A stretch of DNA of 64,000 nucleotides, taken from contig NC_045144.1 of NCBI RefSeq assembly GCF_008831285.2, positions 806,001 through 870,000 of the forward strand. The letters run 5' to 3'. Origin of the DNA: Nymphaea colorata (lineage: Eukaryota; Streptophyta; Magnoliopsida; Nymphaeales; Nymphaeaceae). Under the pieces are notes generated by a model. The model was not told the origin of the DNA. It worked only from the letters and a program-made list of their open reading frames with translations, and made no database searches. Shown piece by piece: positions 33,231 to 46,665 of this stretch (its first letter is position 1; every line of letters begins with the position of its first letter). The position numbers were made by a program, and so were the translations under genes.

Positions 33231-36030
33231 AACCACTAAGTCATTCCATACATATGTAACAACAAGTTAAGCATATTCAATTAAATATAAGTGGTCAAAT
33301 GAATCACTTAATCTCCCAATTAAATATAAGTGATCAAATATATGTAAACAAGTGAAAAACATTAGATTAACTATAATGGATCAAATGAGTTACTTGAATC
33401 TCATTCATTTTCATACAAACTTGTGATTTCAATTCACCAAATCTATCAATATAGATGTGACAACAAAGTAAGCACACTCAATTAAGCATGCGTGATCATA
33501 TGAATCACTTAAATCTCACTCATATTGATACAAACTTGTAATTTCAATCTCCTAGATCGTTCAATATAGATGTAACAGCAAGTTAAACTCGTTGGACAAA
33601 TTACAACGGATCGAAGTAATGCATTGATCCCATTTATATCCATATAAACTTGTGATTTTAATCATTTAAATCATTCACTATAGGTGTAATAACAAATGAA
33701 ACACATTAGATTAACTATAAGAGATCAAATGAATAAATTGGATCTCATTCATTTTCATACAAACTTGTGATTTCAATCCCTAAATCATTCGATATGAATG
33801 TGATAACAAGTTAAGCACATTTAATTAATTATGCGTGATCAAATGAATCACTTAAATCTTACTTGCATTGACACAAACTTGTGATTTCAATCCTTTAAAT
33901 CGTTCACTATAAATGCGACAAGTTCAACTCATTGAACTAACTACAAGGGATAAAAGTAATGCATTGATCTCATTTGTCTCCATACGAACTTGGGATTTCG
34001 ATCAATGAAATCCTTCATTATAGATGTAATAACAAGCGAAACACATTAGGTTAACTATATGGCAAAAGATGAATCACTCGAATCTCATTCATTTTTTTAC
34101 AAAGTTGTGATTTCAATGTACTAATTCATTCAATATGGATATAACAACAAGTTAGGCACATTCAATTAAGTATGCGTAATCAAATGAATAACTTAAACAC
34201 CACTCACTATAGATGTAACTATAAACTAATGTGTAGATCTCATTTATATCCATATAAACTTCTGATTTTAATAATCTAAATCATTCATTATAGATATAAT
34301 AACAAGTGAAATACATTAGATAAACTATAACATATTAAATGAATTACTTGAATCTAATTTATTTTCATACAAACTTATGCTTTCAATCCACTAAATCATT
34401 CAATATGGATGTAACAACAAGTCAAGCACACTTAATTACAAATGTGTGATCAAATGAATCACTTAAATAATTAATATTGGTACAAACTTGTGATTTCAAT
34501 TCTTTAGTTCGTTCACTATAAATGTAACGTTAAGTTCAATTTATTGGACTAACAGTAAGGGATCAAAGTAATGCATAGATCTCATTTGTATCCATATAAA
34601 CTTGTGATTTCAATAATTTAAAATCGTTCAATATAAATGTAATAACAAGTGAAACACATTAGGTTAATTATAAGACACCAAATGAATCACTCGAATCTCA
34701 TTCATTTTCATACAAACTTATGATTTCAATTTACTAAATCGATCAATATGGATGTGACAACAATTTAAGTACATTCAATTAAGTATGTGTGATCATATGA
34801 ATCACCTAAATCGCACTAGTATTGATACGAACTTGTGATTTCAATCTTTTAGATCGTTCACTATAGATGTAACAACAAATTCATTTCATCGGACTAACTA
34901 CACATGTTCAAAGTAATGCATAGATCTCATTTGTATACATATGAACTTGTGATTTCAATCATTCATTATAGATATAATAACAAGTGAAATACATTAGATT
35001 AATTAAAAGGAACCAACTGAATGACTTGACTCTCATTCATTTCCAAACGAATTTCTTATTCTAAACCACTAAGTCATTCCATACGTATGTAACAATAAGT
35101 TAAACACATTCAATTAAATATAAGTGATCAAATGAATCACTTAATCTCTAAATTTAATATAAGTGAGCAAATATATGTAATCACAAGTGAAAAACATTAG
35201 ATTAACTATAATGGATCAAATGGATTACTTGAATCTCTTTCATTTTCACACAAACTTGTGACTTCCATTGACTAAATCGACCAATATGGATGTAACAAGA
35301 AGTTAAGCACACTCAATTAAGCATGTGTGATCATATGAATCACTTAAATCCCACTCGTATTAATACAAACTTGTAATTTCAATCTCTTAGATCATTCACT
35401 ATAGATGCTACAACAAAGTTCAACTCATTGGATAAACTATAAAGGATCAAAGTAATGCAGAGATCCCATTTATATCCATATAAACTTGTGATTTTAATCA
35501 TTTAAGTCATTCATTGTACACATAATAACAAATGAAACACATTAGATTAAATATAAGAGATCAAATGAATAAAATGAATCTCATTTATTTTCATACGAAC
35601 TTGTGATTTCAATCTCTAAATCATTCAATATGGATGTGACAACAAGTTAAGCACATTTAATTAATTATGCATGATGAAAGGAATCACTTAAATCTTACTC
35701 GCATTGATACGAACTAGTGATTTCAATCCTTTAAATCGTTCACTATAAATGTGACAAGTTCAACTCATTGGACTAACTACAAGGGATAAAAGTAACACAT
35801 TAATCACATTTGTCTCCATATGAACTTGTGATTTCGATCATTGAAATCTTTCATTATAGATGTAATAATAAACGAAACACATTAGGTTAACTATAGGGGA
35901 AAAGATGAATCACTCGAATCTCATTCAATTTCCTACAAAGTTGTGATTTCAATACAGTAATTCATTCAATATGAATGTAACAACAAGTTAGGTACATTCA
36001 ATTAAGTATGCGTAATCAAATGAATAACTT
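33231..36030 (+). repeat. Left satellite segment with ~1.83-kb higher-order repeat
   Basis: AACCACTAAGTCATTCCATA occurs at 33,231 and 35,064 (1,833 bp apart). CACTCGAATCTCATTCA followed by an unusual ACAAAGTTGTG occurs at 34,075 and 35,911 (1,836 bp apart). So about 16 monomers form one unit, present once fully and once partly before the inverted block. Monomers here average 115 bp and differ from those on the right. Confidence 0.85.
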
Positions 36031-36663
36031 AACTTGTTGTTACATCTATAACGAATGATTTGAATGATTGAAATCACAAGTTCATATGGATACAAATTGG
36101 ATTTATGCATTACTTTGAACGCGTGTAGTTAGTCCGATGAGTTGAATTTGTTGTAACAAGTATAGTGAATGATGTAAAGGATTGAAATCACAAGTTCGTA
36201 CAAATACAAGTGAGATTTAAGTGATTCATATGATAACGCATACTTAATTGAATGTGTTTAACTTGTAGTCATGTCTATATTAAAAGATTTAGCAGATTGA
36301 AATCACAAGTTTGTATGAAAATGAATGAGATTCGAGTCATTCATTTGGTGTCTTATAGTTAACTTAATGTGTTTATCTTGTTATTACATTTATAATGAAC
36401 GATTTAAATGATTGAAATCACAAGTTCATATGAGTACAAATGGGATCTACGCATTAGTTTGATCCCTTGTAATTAGTCTAATGAGTTGGACTTGTAGTTA
36501 CATCTATAATGAACGATCTAAGAGATTGATATGACAAGCTCGTATCAATATGAATGAGATTTAATTGATTCATTTGATGACACATATTTAATTGAATGTG
36601 CTTAACTTGTTGTTACATCTACATTCAATGATTTAGTGGATAGAAATCACAAGTTTGTATGAA
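36030..36663 (-). repeat. Inverted block of satellite monomers
   Basis: From about 36,030 the text switches to the reverse complement (CTTAACTTGTTGTTACATC, GATTGAAATCACAAGTT, ATTAATGAGATT-like words). At about 36,663 it returns to the forward orientation (TGTAACAATAAGTCAAGCAC). About five to six monomers are inverted. Confidence 0.88.
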
Positions 36664-38391
36664 TGTAACAATAAGTCAAGCACATTCAATTAAATATGTG
36701 TGATCAAAAGAATCACTTAAATCCCACTCATGTTGATAGGAACATGTGATTTCGATCCCTTAAACCCTTCAATGTAGATGTAGCAAGAAGTTAAACTCAT
36801 TGGATTAAATACAAGAGATCAAACAAATGCATTGATTCCATTTGTATCCATATAAACTTGTGATTTCAACGATTCAAATCATTCATTATGATTGTAATAA
36901 TAAGTGAAACATATTATTTTCACAATAAGGCATCAAATGAATGACTTTAATATCATTCATTTTTATACAAAGTTGTGGTTTCAATCTACTAAATCGTTCA
37001 ATATGGATGTAATAACAAATTGAGCACATTCAATTAAGTGTGTGTGATCAAATGAATCAATTTGATCCCACTTTTATTAATACAAACCTGCGATTTTAAT
37101 CCCTTAGATCATTCATTATATATGTAACAACAAGTTCAACTGTTTGGATTAACTACAAGGGATCAAACTAATGTAAGTTAAGCACATTGAATTAAATATG
37201 TGTGATCAAAAGAATCACTTAAATTCCACTCGTAATGATAGGAACCTATGATTTTCATTCCTTAAATCGTTCACTATAGATGTAACAAGAAGTTAAACTC
37301 GTTGGATTATTTAAAAGAGATCAAACAAATTGTGATTTCAATAATTTAAATCATTCATTATCAGTGTAACAACAAGTGAGACACATTAGATTAAATATAA
37401 GTGAGCAAATGAATAACTTGATTCTCATTCATTTTCTTTTAAGCTTGTGATTTCAGTATACTAAATGAATCAATATGGATGTAACAACAAGTTAGGCACA
37501 TTCAATTAAATGTTCATCATCAAAAGCATCTCTTAAACCAACTCGCATTGATAGGAACTTGTAATTTCATATCTTAAACTGTTCCCTATGTATGTAACAA
37601 GAAGTTAAGCTCATTGTATTAGATACAAGGGATTAAACAAATGCATTGGTCTCATTTCCATCCATATAAACTAGTGATTTTAATAATGATTATAGACATT
37701 GTAACAAGTAAAACATATTAGATTAACTACAAATGATCATATGAACGAGTTGAATCTGATTGATTTTCGTACAAACATGTGATTTCAATCCACTAAATCA
37801 TTGAATGTGAAATAAATAGGAAGTTAACCACATTCAATTGAATATGTGTGCTCAAATGAATCAATTAAATCCCTCTCATATTGGTACGAACTTGTGATTT
37901 CAATGTTTTAGATCGTTCATTAGAAATATAACTACATGTTCAACTTATTGGATTAACTACAATGGATAAAACTAATCCATAGATCCAATTTGTATCTATA
38001 AGAACTTGTGATTGCAATCATTTAAATCATTCGTTATATATGTAATAACAAGTGAAACAAATTATGTTTACTGTGATTGCAATCATTTAAATCATTCGTT
38101 ATATATGAATCTCGTTCTTTTTCATTAAAACTTGTGATTTCAATCCACTAAATCATTCAATATGAATTAACGACATGTGAAGCATATTCAATTTAATATG
38201 CGTGATCAAATGAATCAATTAAATCCCACTATTATTCATACGAACTTGTAATTTCTTTCCCTTAAATCATTCATTATAGATGCAACAACAAGTTCAACTA
38301 ATTGGATTAACTACACTGTTTTAACTAACGCATATACATATGAACTTGTGATTTCAATCATTTAAATCATTTGTTATAGATGTAATAACAA

Positions 38392-40329
38392 GTGAGACAC
38401 ATTACATTAAATATAAGTGAGCAAATGAATTACTTGAATCTCATTCATTTTCTTTTGAATTTGTAATTTCTATCTACTAAATCATTCAATATGGATGTAA
38501 CAACAAGTTAAGCACATTCAATTAAATATGAGTGATCAAAAGAATTCCTTAAATCTCACTCATATTAGAATTTAAACTTTTGCATTAGATGCAAGGGATC
38601 AAATAAATGCATTGGTCCCATTTGTATCCATATAAACTAGTGATTTTATTAATTTAAATCATTCATTATAGACAATATAACAAGCAAGATATATTAGATT
38701 AACAATAAAGGATCATACTAACGAGTTGAATTTCATTGATTTTCATACAAACTTGTGATTTCAATCCACTAAATCATTTAATCTATATTAATAAAATGTT
38801 ATACTCACTTAATTTAATATGTGTGATCAAATAAATCAATTAAATCCCACTATTATTGACACAAACTTGTGTTTTCTTTTCCTTAGATCATTCATCATAG
38901 ATGTAACAACAAGTTCAACTGATTGGATTAACTACAAGGGGTGTAACTAAGGTAATGATCTCATTTACATACATATGCACTGGTGATTTCAATCATTAAA
39001 ATCATTCATTATACATGTAATAACAAGGAGTGAGAAAATCAATCAGTTGAATCTCATTCATTTTCTTTTAATCTTGTGATTTCAATTCACTATATCATTT
39101 AATATGGATGTAATAACAAGTTAAGTACATTGAATTAAATATGTGTGATTAAAAGAATCACTTAAATTCCACTCGTAATGATATCAACCTGTGATTTTCA
39201 TTCCTTAAATCGTTCACTATAAATGTAACAAGAAGTTCAATTCGTTGGATTATTTAAAAGAGATCAAACGAATTGTGATTTCAATCATTTAAATGATTCA
39301 TTATAAATGTAACAACAAGTGAGACACATTAGATTAAATATAAGTAAGCAAATGAATCACTTGATTGTCATTCATTTTCTTTCAAGCTTGTGATTTCAGT
39401 ATACTAAATGATTCAATATAGATGTAACAACAAGTTAGGCACATTCAATTAAGTATGCGTCATCAAAAACATCACTTAAACCAACTCGCATTGATAGGAA
39501 CTTGTGATTTCATCTCTTAAATTGTTCCCTATGTATGTAACAAGAAGTTAAGCTCATTGCATTAAATACAAGGGATTAAACAAATGCATTGGTCTCATTT
39601 CTATCCATATAAACTAGAGATTTTAATCATTTTAATCATTCATTATAGACATTGTAACAAACGAAACATATTAAATTAACTATAAAGGATCATATGAACG
39701 AGTTGAATCTGATTGATTTTCATACAAACATGTTATTTCAATCCACTAAATCATTGAATGTGAAAGAAACAACATGTTAACCACATTCAAATAAATATGT
39801 GTGATCAAATGAATCAATTAAATCTCTCACATATTGATACGAACTTGTGATTTCAATGTCTTAGATCGTTCATTAGAAATATAAATACATGGTCAACTTA
39901 TTGGATTAACTACAAGGGATAAAACTAATGCATAGATCCAATTTGTATATATATGAACTTGTGATTGCAATCATTTAAATCATTTGTTATACATGTAATA
40001 ACAAGCGAAACAGATTATGTTTACTGTGATTGAGCAAATGAATCACTTAAATCTCGTTCTTTTTCATTTAAACTTGCGATTTCAATCCATTAAATCATTC
40101 AATATGAATTAACAACATGTTAAGCATATTCAATTTAATATGCGTGATCAAATGAATCAATTGAATCCCACTATTATTCATACGAACTTGTAATTTCTTT
40201 CCTTTAAATAATTCATTATAGATGCAACAACAAGTTCAACTGGTTGGATTAACTACACTTTTCTAACTAACGCATATATGAACTTGAGATTTCAATCATT
40301 TAAATAATTCATTATAGATGTAATAGCAA
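38392..40329 (+). repeat. Satellite higher-order unit, long form (1,938 bp)
   Basis: Delimited by GTGAGACACATTACATT-type anchors at 38,392 and 40,330. It contains the GTTAGGCACATTCAATTAA segment that marks the long form. Confidence 0.85.
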
Positions 40330-41400
40330 GTGAGACACATTATATTAAACATAAGTGAGCAAATGAATTACTTGAATCTCATTCATTTTCTTTTAAATTT
40401 GTGATTTCTATCTACTAAATCATTCAATATATATGTAACAACAAGTTAAGCACATTCAATTAAGTATGGGTAATCAAAAGAATTCCTTAAATCTCACTCG
40501 TATTGATACAAACTTGTGATTTCATCTCTTAAATCTTTCACTATGGACGTAACAAGAATTTAAACTTTTGCATTAGATGCAAGGGATCAAATAAATGAAT
40601 TGGTCCCGTGATTTTATTAATTTAAATCATTCATTATAGACATTGTAACAAACAAGATATATTAGATTAACTATAAAGGATCATATTAACGAGTTGAATC
40701 TCATTGATTTTCGTACAAACTTGTGATTTCAATCCACTAAACCATTCAATATGTATTAATAAAATGTTATACTCATTAATTTAATATGTGTGACCAAATA
40801 AATCAATTAAATCCCACTATTATTGACACAAGCTTGTGATTTCTTTTCCTTAGATCATTCCTCATATATGTAACAAAAAGTTCAACTGATTGGATTAACT
40901 ACAAGGGGTGTAACTAACGTAATGATCCCATTTACATACATATGAACTGGTGATTTCAATCATTAAAATCATTCATTATACATGTAATAACAAGGAGTGA
41001 GCAAATCAATCAGTTGAATCTCATTCATTTTCTTTTAATCTTGTGATTTCAACTCACTATATCATTTAAGATGGATGTAATAACAAGTTAAGTACATTGA
41101 ATTAAATATGTGTGATTAAAAGAATCACTTAAATTCCACTCGTAATGATATCAACCTATGATTTCCATTCCTTAAATCATTCACTATAGATGTAACAAGA
41201 AGTTAAACTCGTTGGATTATTTAAAAGAGATCAAACAAATTGTGATTTCAATCATTTAAATCATTCATTATCAAAGTAACAACAAGTGAGACACATTAGA
41301 TTAAATATAAGTAAGCAAATGAATCACTTGATTCTCATTCATTTTCTTTCAAGCTTGTGATTTCAGTATACTAAATGATTCAATATGGATGTAATAACAA
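40330..41400 (+). repeat. Satellite higher-order unit, short form (1,071 bp)
   Basis: Same anchor at 40,330 and 41,401. It ends in the B/A junction monomer that marks the short form. Confidence 0.85.
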
Positions 41401-44400
41401 GTGAGACACATTACATTAAATATAAGTGAGCAAAAGAATTACTTGAATCTCATTCATTTTCTTTTGAATTTGTGATTTCTATCTACTAAATCATTCAATA
41501 TGGATGTAACAACAAGTTAAGCACATTCAATTAAATATGGGTGATCAAAAGAATTCCTTAAAACTCACTCGTATTGATTCAAACTTGTGATTTCATCTCT
41601 TAAATCGTTCACTATGGACATAACAAGAATTTAAACTTTTGCATTAGATGCAAGGGATCAAATAAATGCATTGGTCCCATTTGTATCCATATAAACTAGT
41701 GATTTTATTCATTTAAATCATTCATTATAGACAGACATTCTAACAAGCAAGATATATTTGATTAACTATAAAGGATCATATTAACGAGTTGAATCTCATT
41801 GATTTTCATACAAACTTGTGATTTCAATCCACTAAATCATTTAATATGTATTAATAAAATGTTATACTCACTTAATTTAATATGTGTGATCAAATAAATC
41901 AATTAAATCCCACTATTATTGACACAAACTTGTGACTTCTTTTCCTTAGATTATTCTTCGTAGATGTAACAACAAGTTCAACTGATTGGATTAACTGCAA
42001 GGGGTGTAACTAAGGTAATGATCCCATTTACATACACATGAACTGGTGATTTCAATCATTAAAATCATTCCTTATACATGTAATAACAAGGAGTGAGCAA
42101 ATCAATCAGTTGAATCTCATTCATTTTCTTTTAATCTTGTGATTTCAATTCACTATATCATTTAATATGGATGTAATAACAAGTTAAGTACATTGAATTA
42201 AATATGTGTGATTAAAAGAATCACTTAAATTCCATTATTGATGATATCAACCTGTGATTTTCATTCCTTAAATCGTTCACTATAGATGTTACAAGAAGTT
42301 AAACTCGTTGGATTATTTAAAAGAGATCAAACAAATTGTGATTTCAATCATTTAAATCATTCATTATCAATGTAACAACAAGTGAGACACATTAGATTAA
42401 ATTTAAGTAAGCAAATGAATCACTTGATTGTCATTCATTTTCTTGCAAGCTTGTGATTTCAGTATACTAAATGATTCAATATGGATGTAACAACAAGTTA
42501 GGCACATTCAATTAAATATGCGTCAACAAAAACATCACTTAAACCAACTCGCATTGATAGGAACTTGTGATTTCATCTCTTAAATTGTTTCCTATGTATG
42601 TAACAAGAAGTTAAGCTCATTGCATTAGATACAAGGGATTAAACAAATGCATTGGTCTCATTTCTATTCATATAAACTAGAGATTTTAATAATTTTAATG
42701 ATTCATTATAGACATTGTAACAAGCGAAACATATTAAATTAACTATAAAGGATCATATGAACGAGTTGGATCTGATTGATTTTCATACAAACATGTGATT
42801 TCAATCCACTAAATCATTTAATGTGAAAGAAACAACAAGTTAACCACATTTAAATAAATATGTGTGTTCAAATGAATCAATTAAATCTCTCTTATATTGA
42901 TACGAACTTGTGATTTCAATGTCTTAGATCGTTCATTAGAAATATAAATACATGTTCAACTTATTGGATTAACTACAAGGGATAAAACTAATGCATAGAT
43001 CCAATTTGTATCTATATGAACTTGTGATTGCAATCATTTAAATCATTCGTTATATATGTAATAACAAGTGAAACAGATTATGTTTACTGTGATTGAGCAA
43101 ATGAATCACTTGAATCTCGTTCTTTTTCATTTAAACTTGCGATTTCAATCCATTAAATCATTCAATATGAATTAACAACATGTTAAGCATATTCAATTTA
43201 ATATGCGTGATCAAATGAATCAATTAAATCCCACTATTATTCATACGAACTTGTAATTTCTTTCCTTTAAATCATTCATTATAGATGCCACAACAAGTTC
43301 AAATGGTTGGATTAGCTACACTTTTCTAACTAACGCATATATGAACTTGCGATTTCAATCATTTAAATAATTCATTATATATGTAATAACAAGTGAGACA
43401 CATTACATTAAACATAAGTGAGCAAATGAATTACTTGAATCTCATTCATTTTCTTTTGAATTTGTGATTTCTATCTACTAAATCATTCAATATGGATGTA
43501 ACAACAAGTTAAGAAGATTCAATTAAGTATGGGTGATCAAAAGAATTCCTTAAATCTCACTCGTATTGATACAAACTTGTGATTTCATCTCTTAAATCGT
43601 TCACTATGGACGTAACAAGAATTTAAACTTTTGCATTAGATGCAAGGGATCAAATAAATGCATTGGTCCCATTTGTATTCATATAAACTAGTGATTTTAT
43701 TAATTTAAATCATTCATTATAGACATTGTAACAAACAAGATATATTAGATTAACTATAAAAGATCATATTAACGAGTTGAATCTCATTGATTTTCGTACA
43801 AACTTGTGATTTGAATCCACTAAATCATTTAATGTGTATTAATAAAATGATATACTCATTAATTTAATATGTGTGATCAAATAAATCAATTGAATCCCAC
43901 TATTATTGACACAAGCTTGTGATTTCTTTTCCTTAGATCATTCATCATATATGTAACAAAAAGTTCAACTGATTAGATTAACTACAAGGTGTGTAACTAA
44001 GGTAATGATCCTATTTACATACATATGAACTGGTGATTTCAATCATTAAAATCATTCATTATACATGTAATAACAGGGAGTGAGCAAATCAATCAGTTGA
44101 ATCTCATTCATTTTCTTTTAATCTTGTGATTTCAATGCACTATATCATTTAATATGGATGTAATAACAAGTTAAGTACATGGAATTAAATATGTGTGATT
44201 AAAAGAATCACTTAAATTGCACTCGTAATGATATCAACCTATGATTTCCATTCCTTAAATCGTTCACTATAGATGTAACAAGAAGTTAAACTCGTTGGAT
44301 TATTTAAAAGAGATCAAACAAATTGTGATTTCAATCATTTAAATCATTCATTATCAAAGTAACAACAAGTTTTACACATTAGATTAAATATAAGTAAGCA

Positions 44401-46665
44401 AATGAATCACTATATTCTCATTCATTTTCTTTCAAGCTTGTGATTTCAGTATACTAAATGGTTCAATATGGATGTAATAACAAGTGAGACACATTACATT
44501 AAATATAAGTGAGCAAATGAATTACTTGAATCTCATTCATTTTCTTTTGAATTTGTGATTTCTATCTACTAAATCATTCAATATGGATGTAACAACAAGT
44601 TAAGCACATTCAATTAAATATGGGTGATTAAAAGAATTCCTTAAATCTCACTCGTATTGATACAAACTTGTGATTTCATCTCATAAATCGTTCACTATGG
44701 ACGTAACAAGAATTTAAACTTTCGCATTAGATGCAAGGGATCAAGTAAATGCATTGGTCCCATTTGTATCCATATAAACTAGTGATTTTAATAATTTAAA
44801 TCATTCATTATAGACATTGTAACAAACAAGATAGATTAGATTAATTATAAAGGATAATATTAACGAGTTGAATCTCATTGATTTTCATACAAACTTGTGA
44901 TTTCAATCCACTAAATCATTTAATATGTATTAATAAAATGTTATACTCATTAATTTAATATGTGTGATCAAATAAATCAATTAAATCTCACTATTATTGA
45001 CACAAGCTTGTGATTTCTTTTCCTTAGATCAATCCTCATATATGTAACAAAAAGTTCAACTGATTGGATTAACTACAAGGGGTGTAACTAAGGTAATGAT
45101 CCCATTTACATACATACGAACTGGTGATTTCAATCATTAAAATCATTTATTATACATGTAATAACAAGGAGTGAGCAAATCAATCAGTTGAATCTCATTC
45201 ATTTTCTTTTAATCTTGTGATTTCAATGCACTATATCATTTAATATGGATGTAATAACAAGTTAAGTACATTGAATTAAATATGTGTGATTAAAAGAATC
45301 ACTTAAATTCCACTCGTAATGATATCACCCTATGATTTCCATTCCTTAAATCGTTCACTATAGATGTAACAAGAAGTTAAACTCGTTGGATTATTTAAAA
45401 GAGATCAAACAAATTGTGATTTCAACCATTTAAATCATTCATTATCAAAGTAACAACAAGTGAGACACATTAGATTAAATATAAGTAAGCAAATGAATCA
45501 CTTGATTCTCATTCATTTTCTTTCAAGCTTGTGATTTCAGTATACTAAATGATTCAATATGGATGTAATAACAAGTGAGACACATTACATTAAATATAAG
45601 TGAGCAAATGAATTACTTGAATCTCATTTATTTTCTTTTGAATTTGTGATTTCTATCTACTAAATCATTCAATATTGATGTAACAACAAGTTAAGCACAT
45701 TCAATTAAATATGGGTGATCAAAAGAATTTCTTAAATCTCACTCGTATTGATACAAACTTGTGATTTCATCTCATAAATCGTTCACTATGGACATAAGAA
45801 GAATTTAAACTTTTGCATTAGATGCAAGGGATCAAGTAAATGCATTGGTCCCATTTGTATCCATATAAACTAGTGATTTTAATAATTTAAATCATTCATT
45901 ATAGACATTGTAACAAACAAGATAGATTAGATTAACTATAAAGGATCATATTAATGAGTTGAATCTCATTGATTTTCATACAAACTTGTGATTTCAATCC
46001 ACTAAATCATTTAAGATGTATTAATAAAATGTGATACTCATTAATTTAATATGTGTGATCAAATAAATCAATTAAATCTCACTATTATTGACGCAAGCTT
46101 GTGATTTCTTTTCCTTAGATCATTCCTCATATATGTAACAAAAAGTTCAACTGATTGGATTAACTACAAGGGGTGTAACTAACGTAATGATCCCATTTAC
46201 ATACATATGAACTCGTGATTTCAATCATTAAAATCATTCATTATACATGTAATAACAAGGAGTGAGCAAATCAATCAGTTGAATCTTATTCATTTTCTTT
46301 TAATCTTGTGATTTCAACTCACTATATCATTTAAGATGGATGTAATAACAAGTTAAGTACATTGAATTAAATATGTGTGATTAAAAGAATCACTTAAATT
46401 CCACTTGTAATGATATCAACCTATGATTTTCATTCCTTAAATTGTTCACTATAGATGTAACAAGAAGTTAAACTCGTTGGATTATTTAAAAGAGATCAAA
46501 CAAATTGTGATTTCAACCATTTAAATCATTCATTATCAAAGTAACAACAAGTGAGACACATTAGATTAAATATAAGTAAGCAATTGAATCACTTGATTCT
46601 CATTCATTTTCTTTCAAGCTTGTGATTTCAGTATACTAAATGATTCAATATGGATGTAATAACAA
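41401..46665 (+). repeat. 5,265-bp satellite super-unit (1,992 + 1,091 + 1,091 + 1,091)
   Basis: Anchors GTGAGACACATTACATT at 41,401, 43,393, 44,484, 45,575 and 46,666 give spacings 1,992, 1,091, 1,091 and 1,091. The first member carries private variants (GACAGACATT near 41,728, CTTGTGACTTC near 41,930, CATACACATGAACTGG near 42,032). These recur only in the unit starting at 46,666. Confidence 0.92.
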
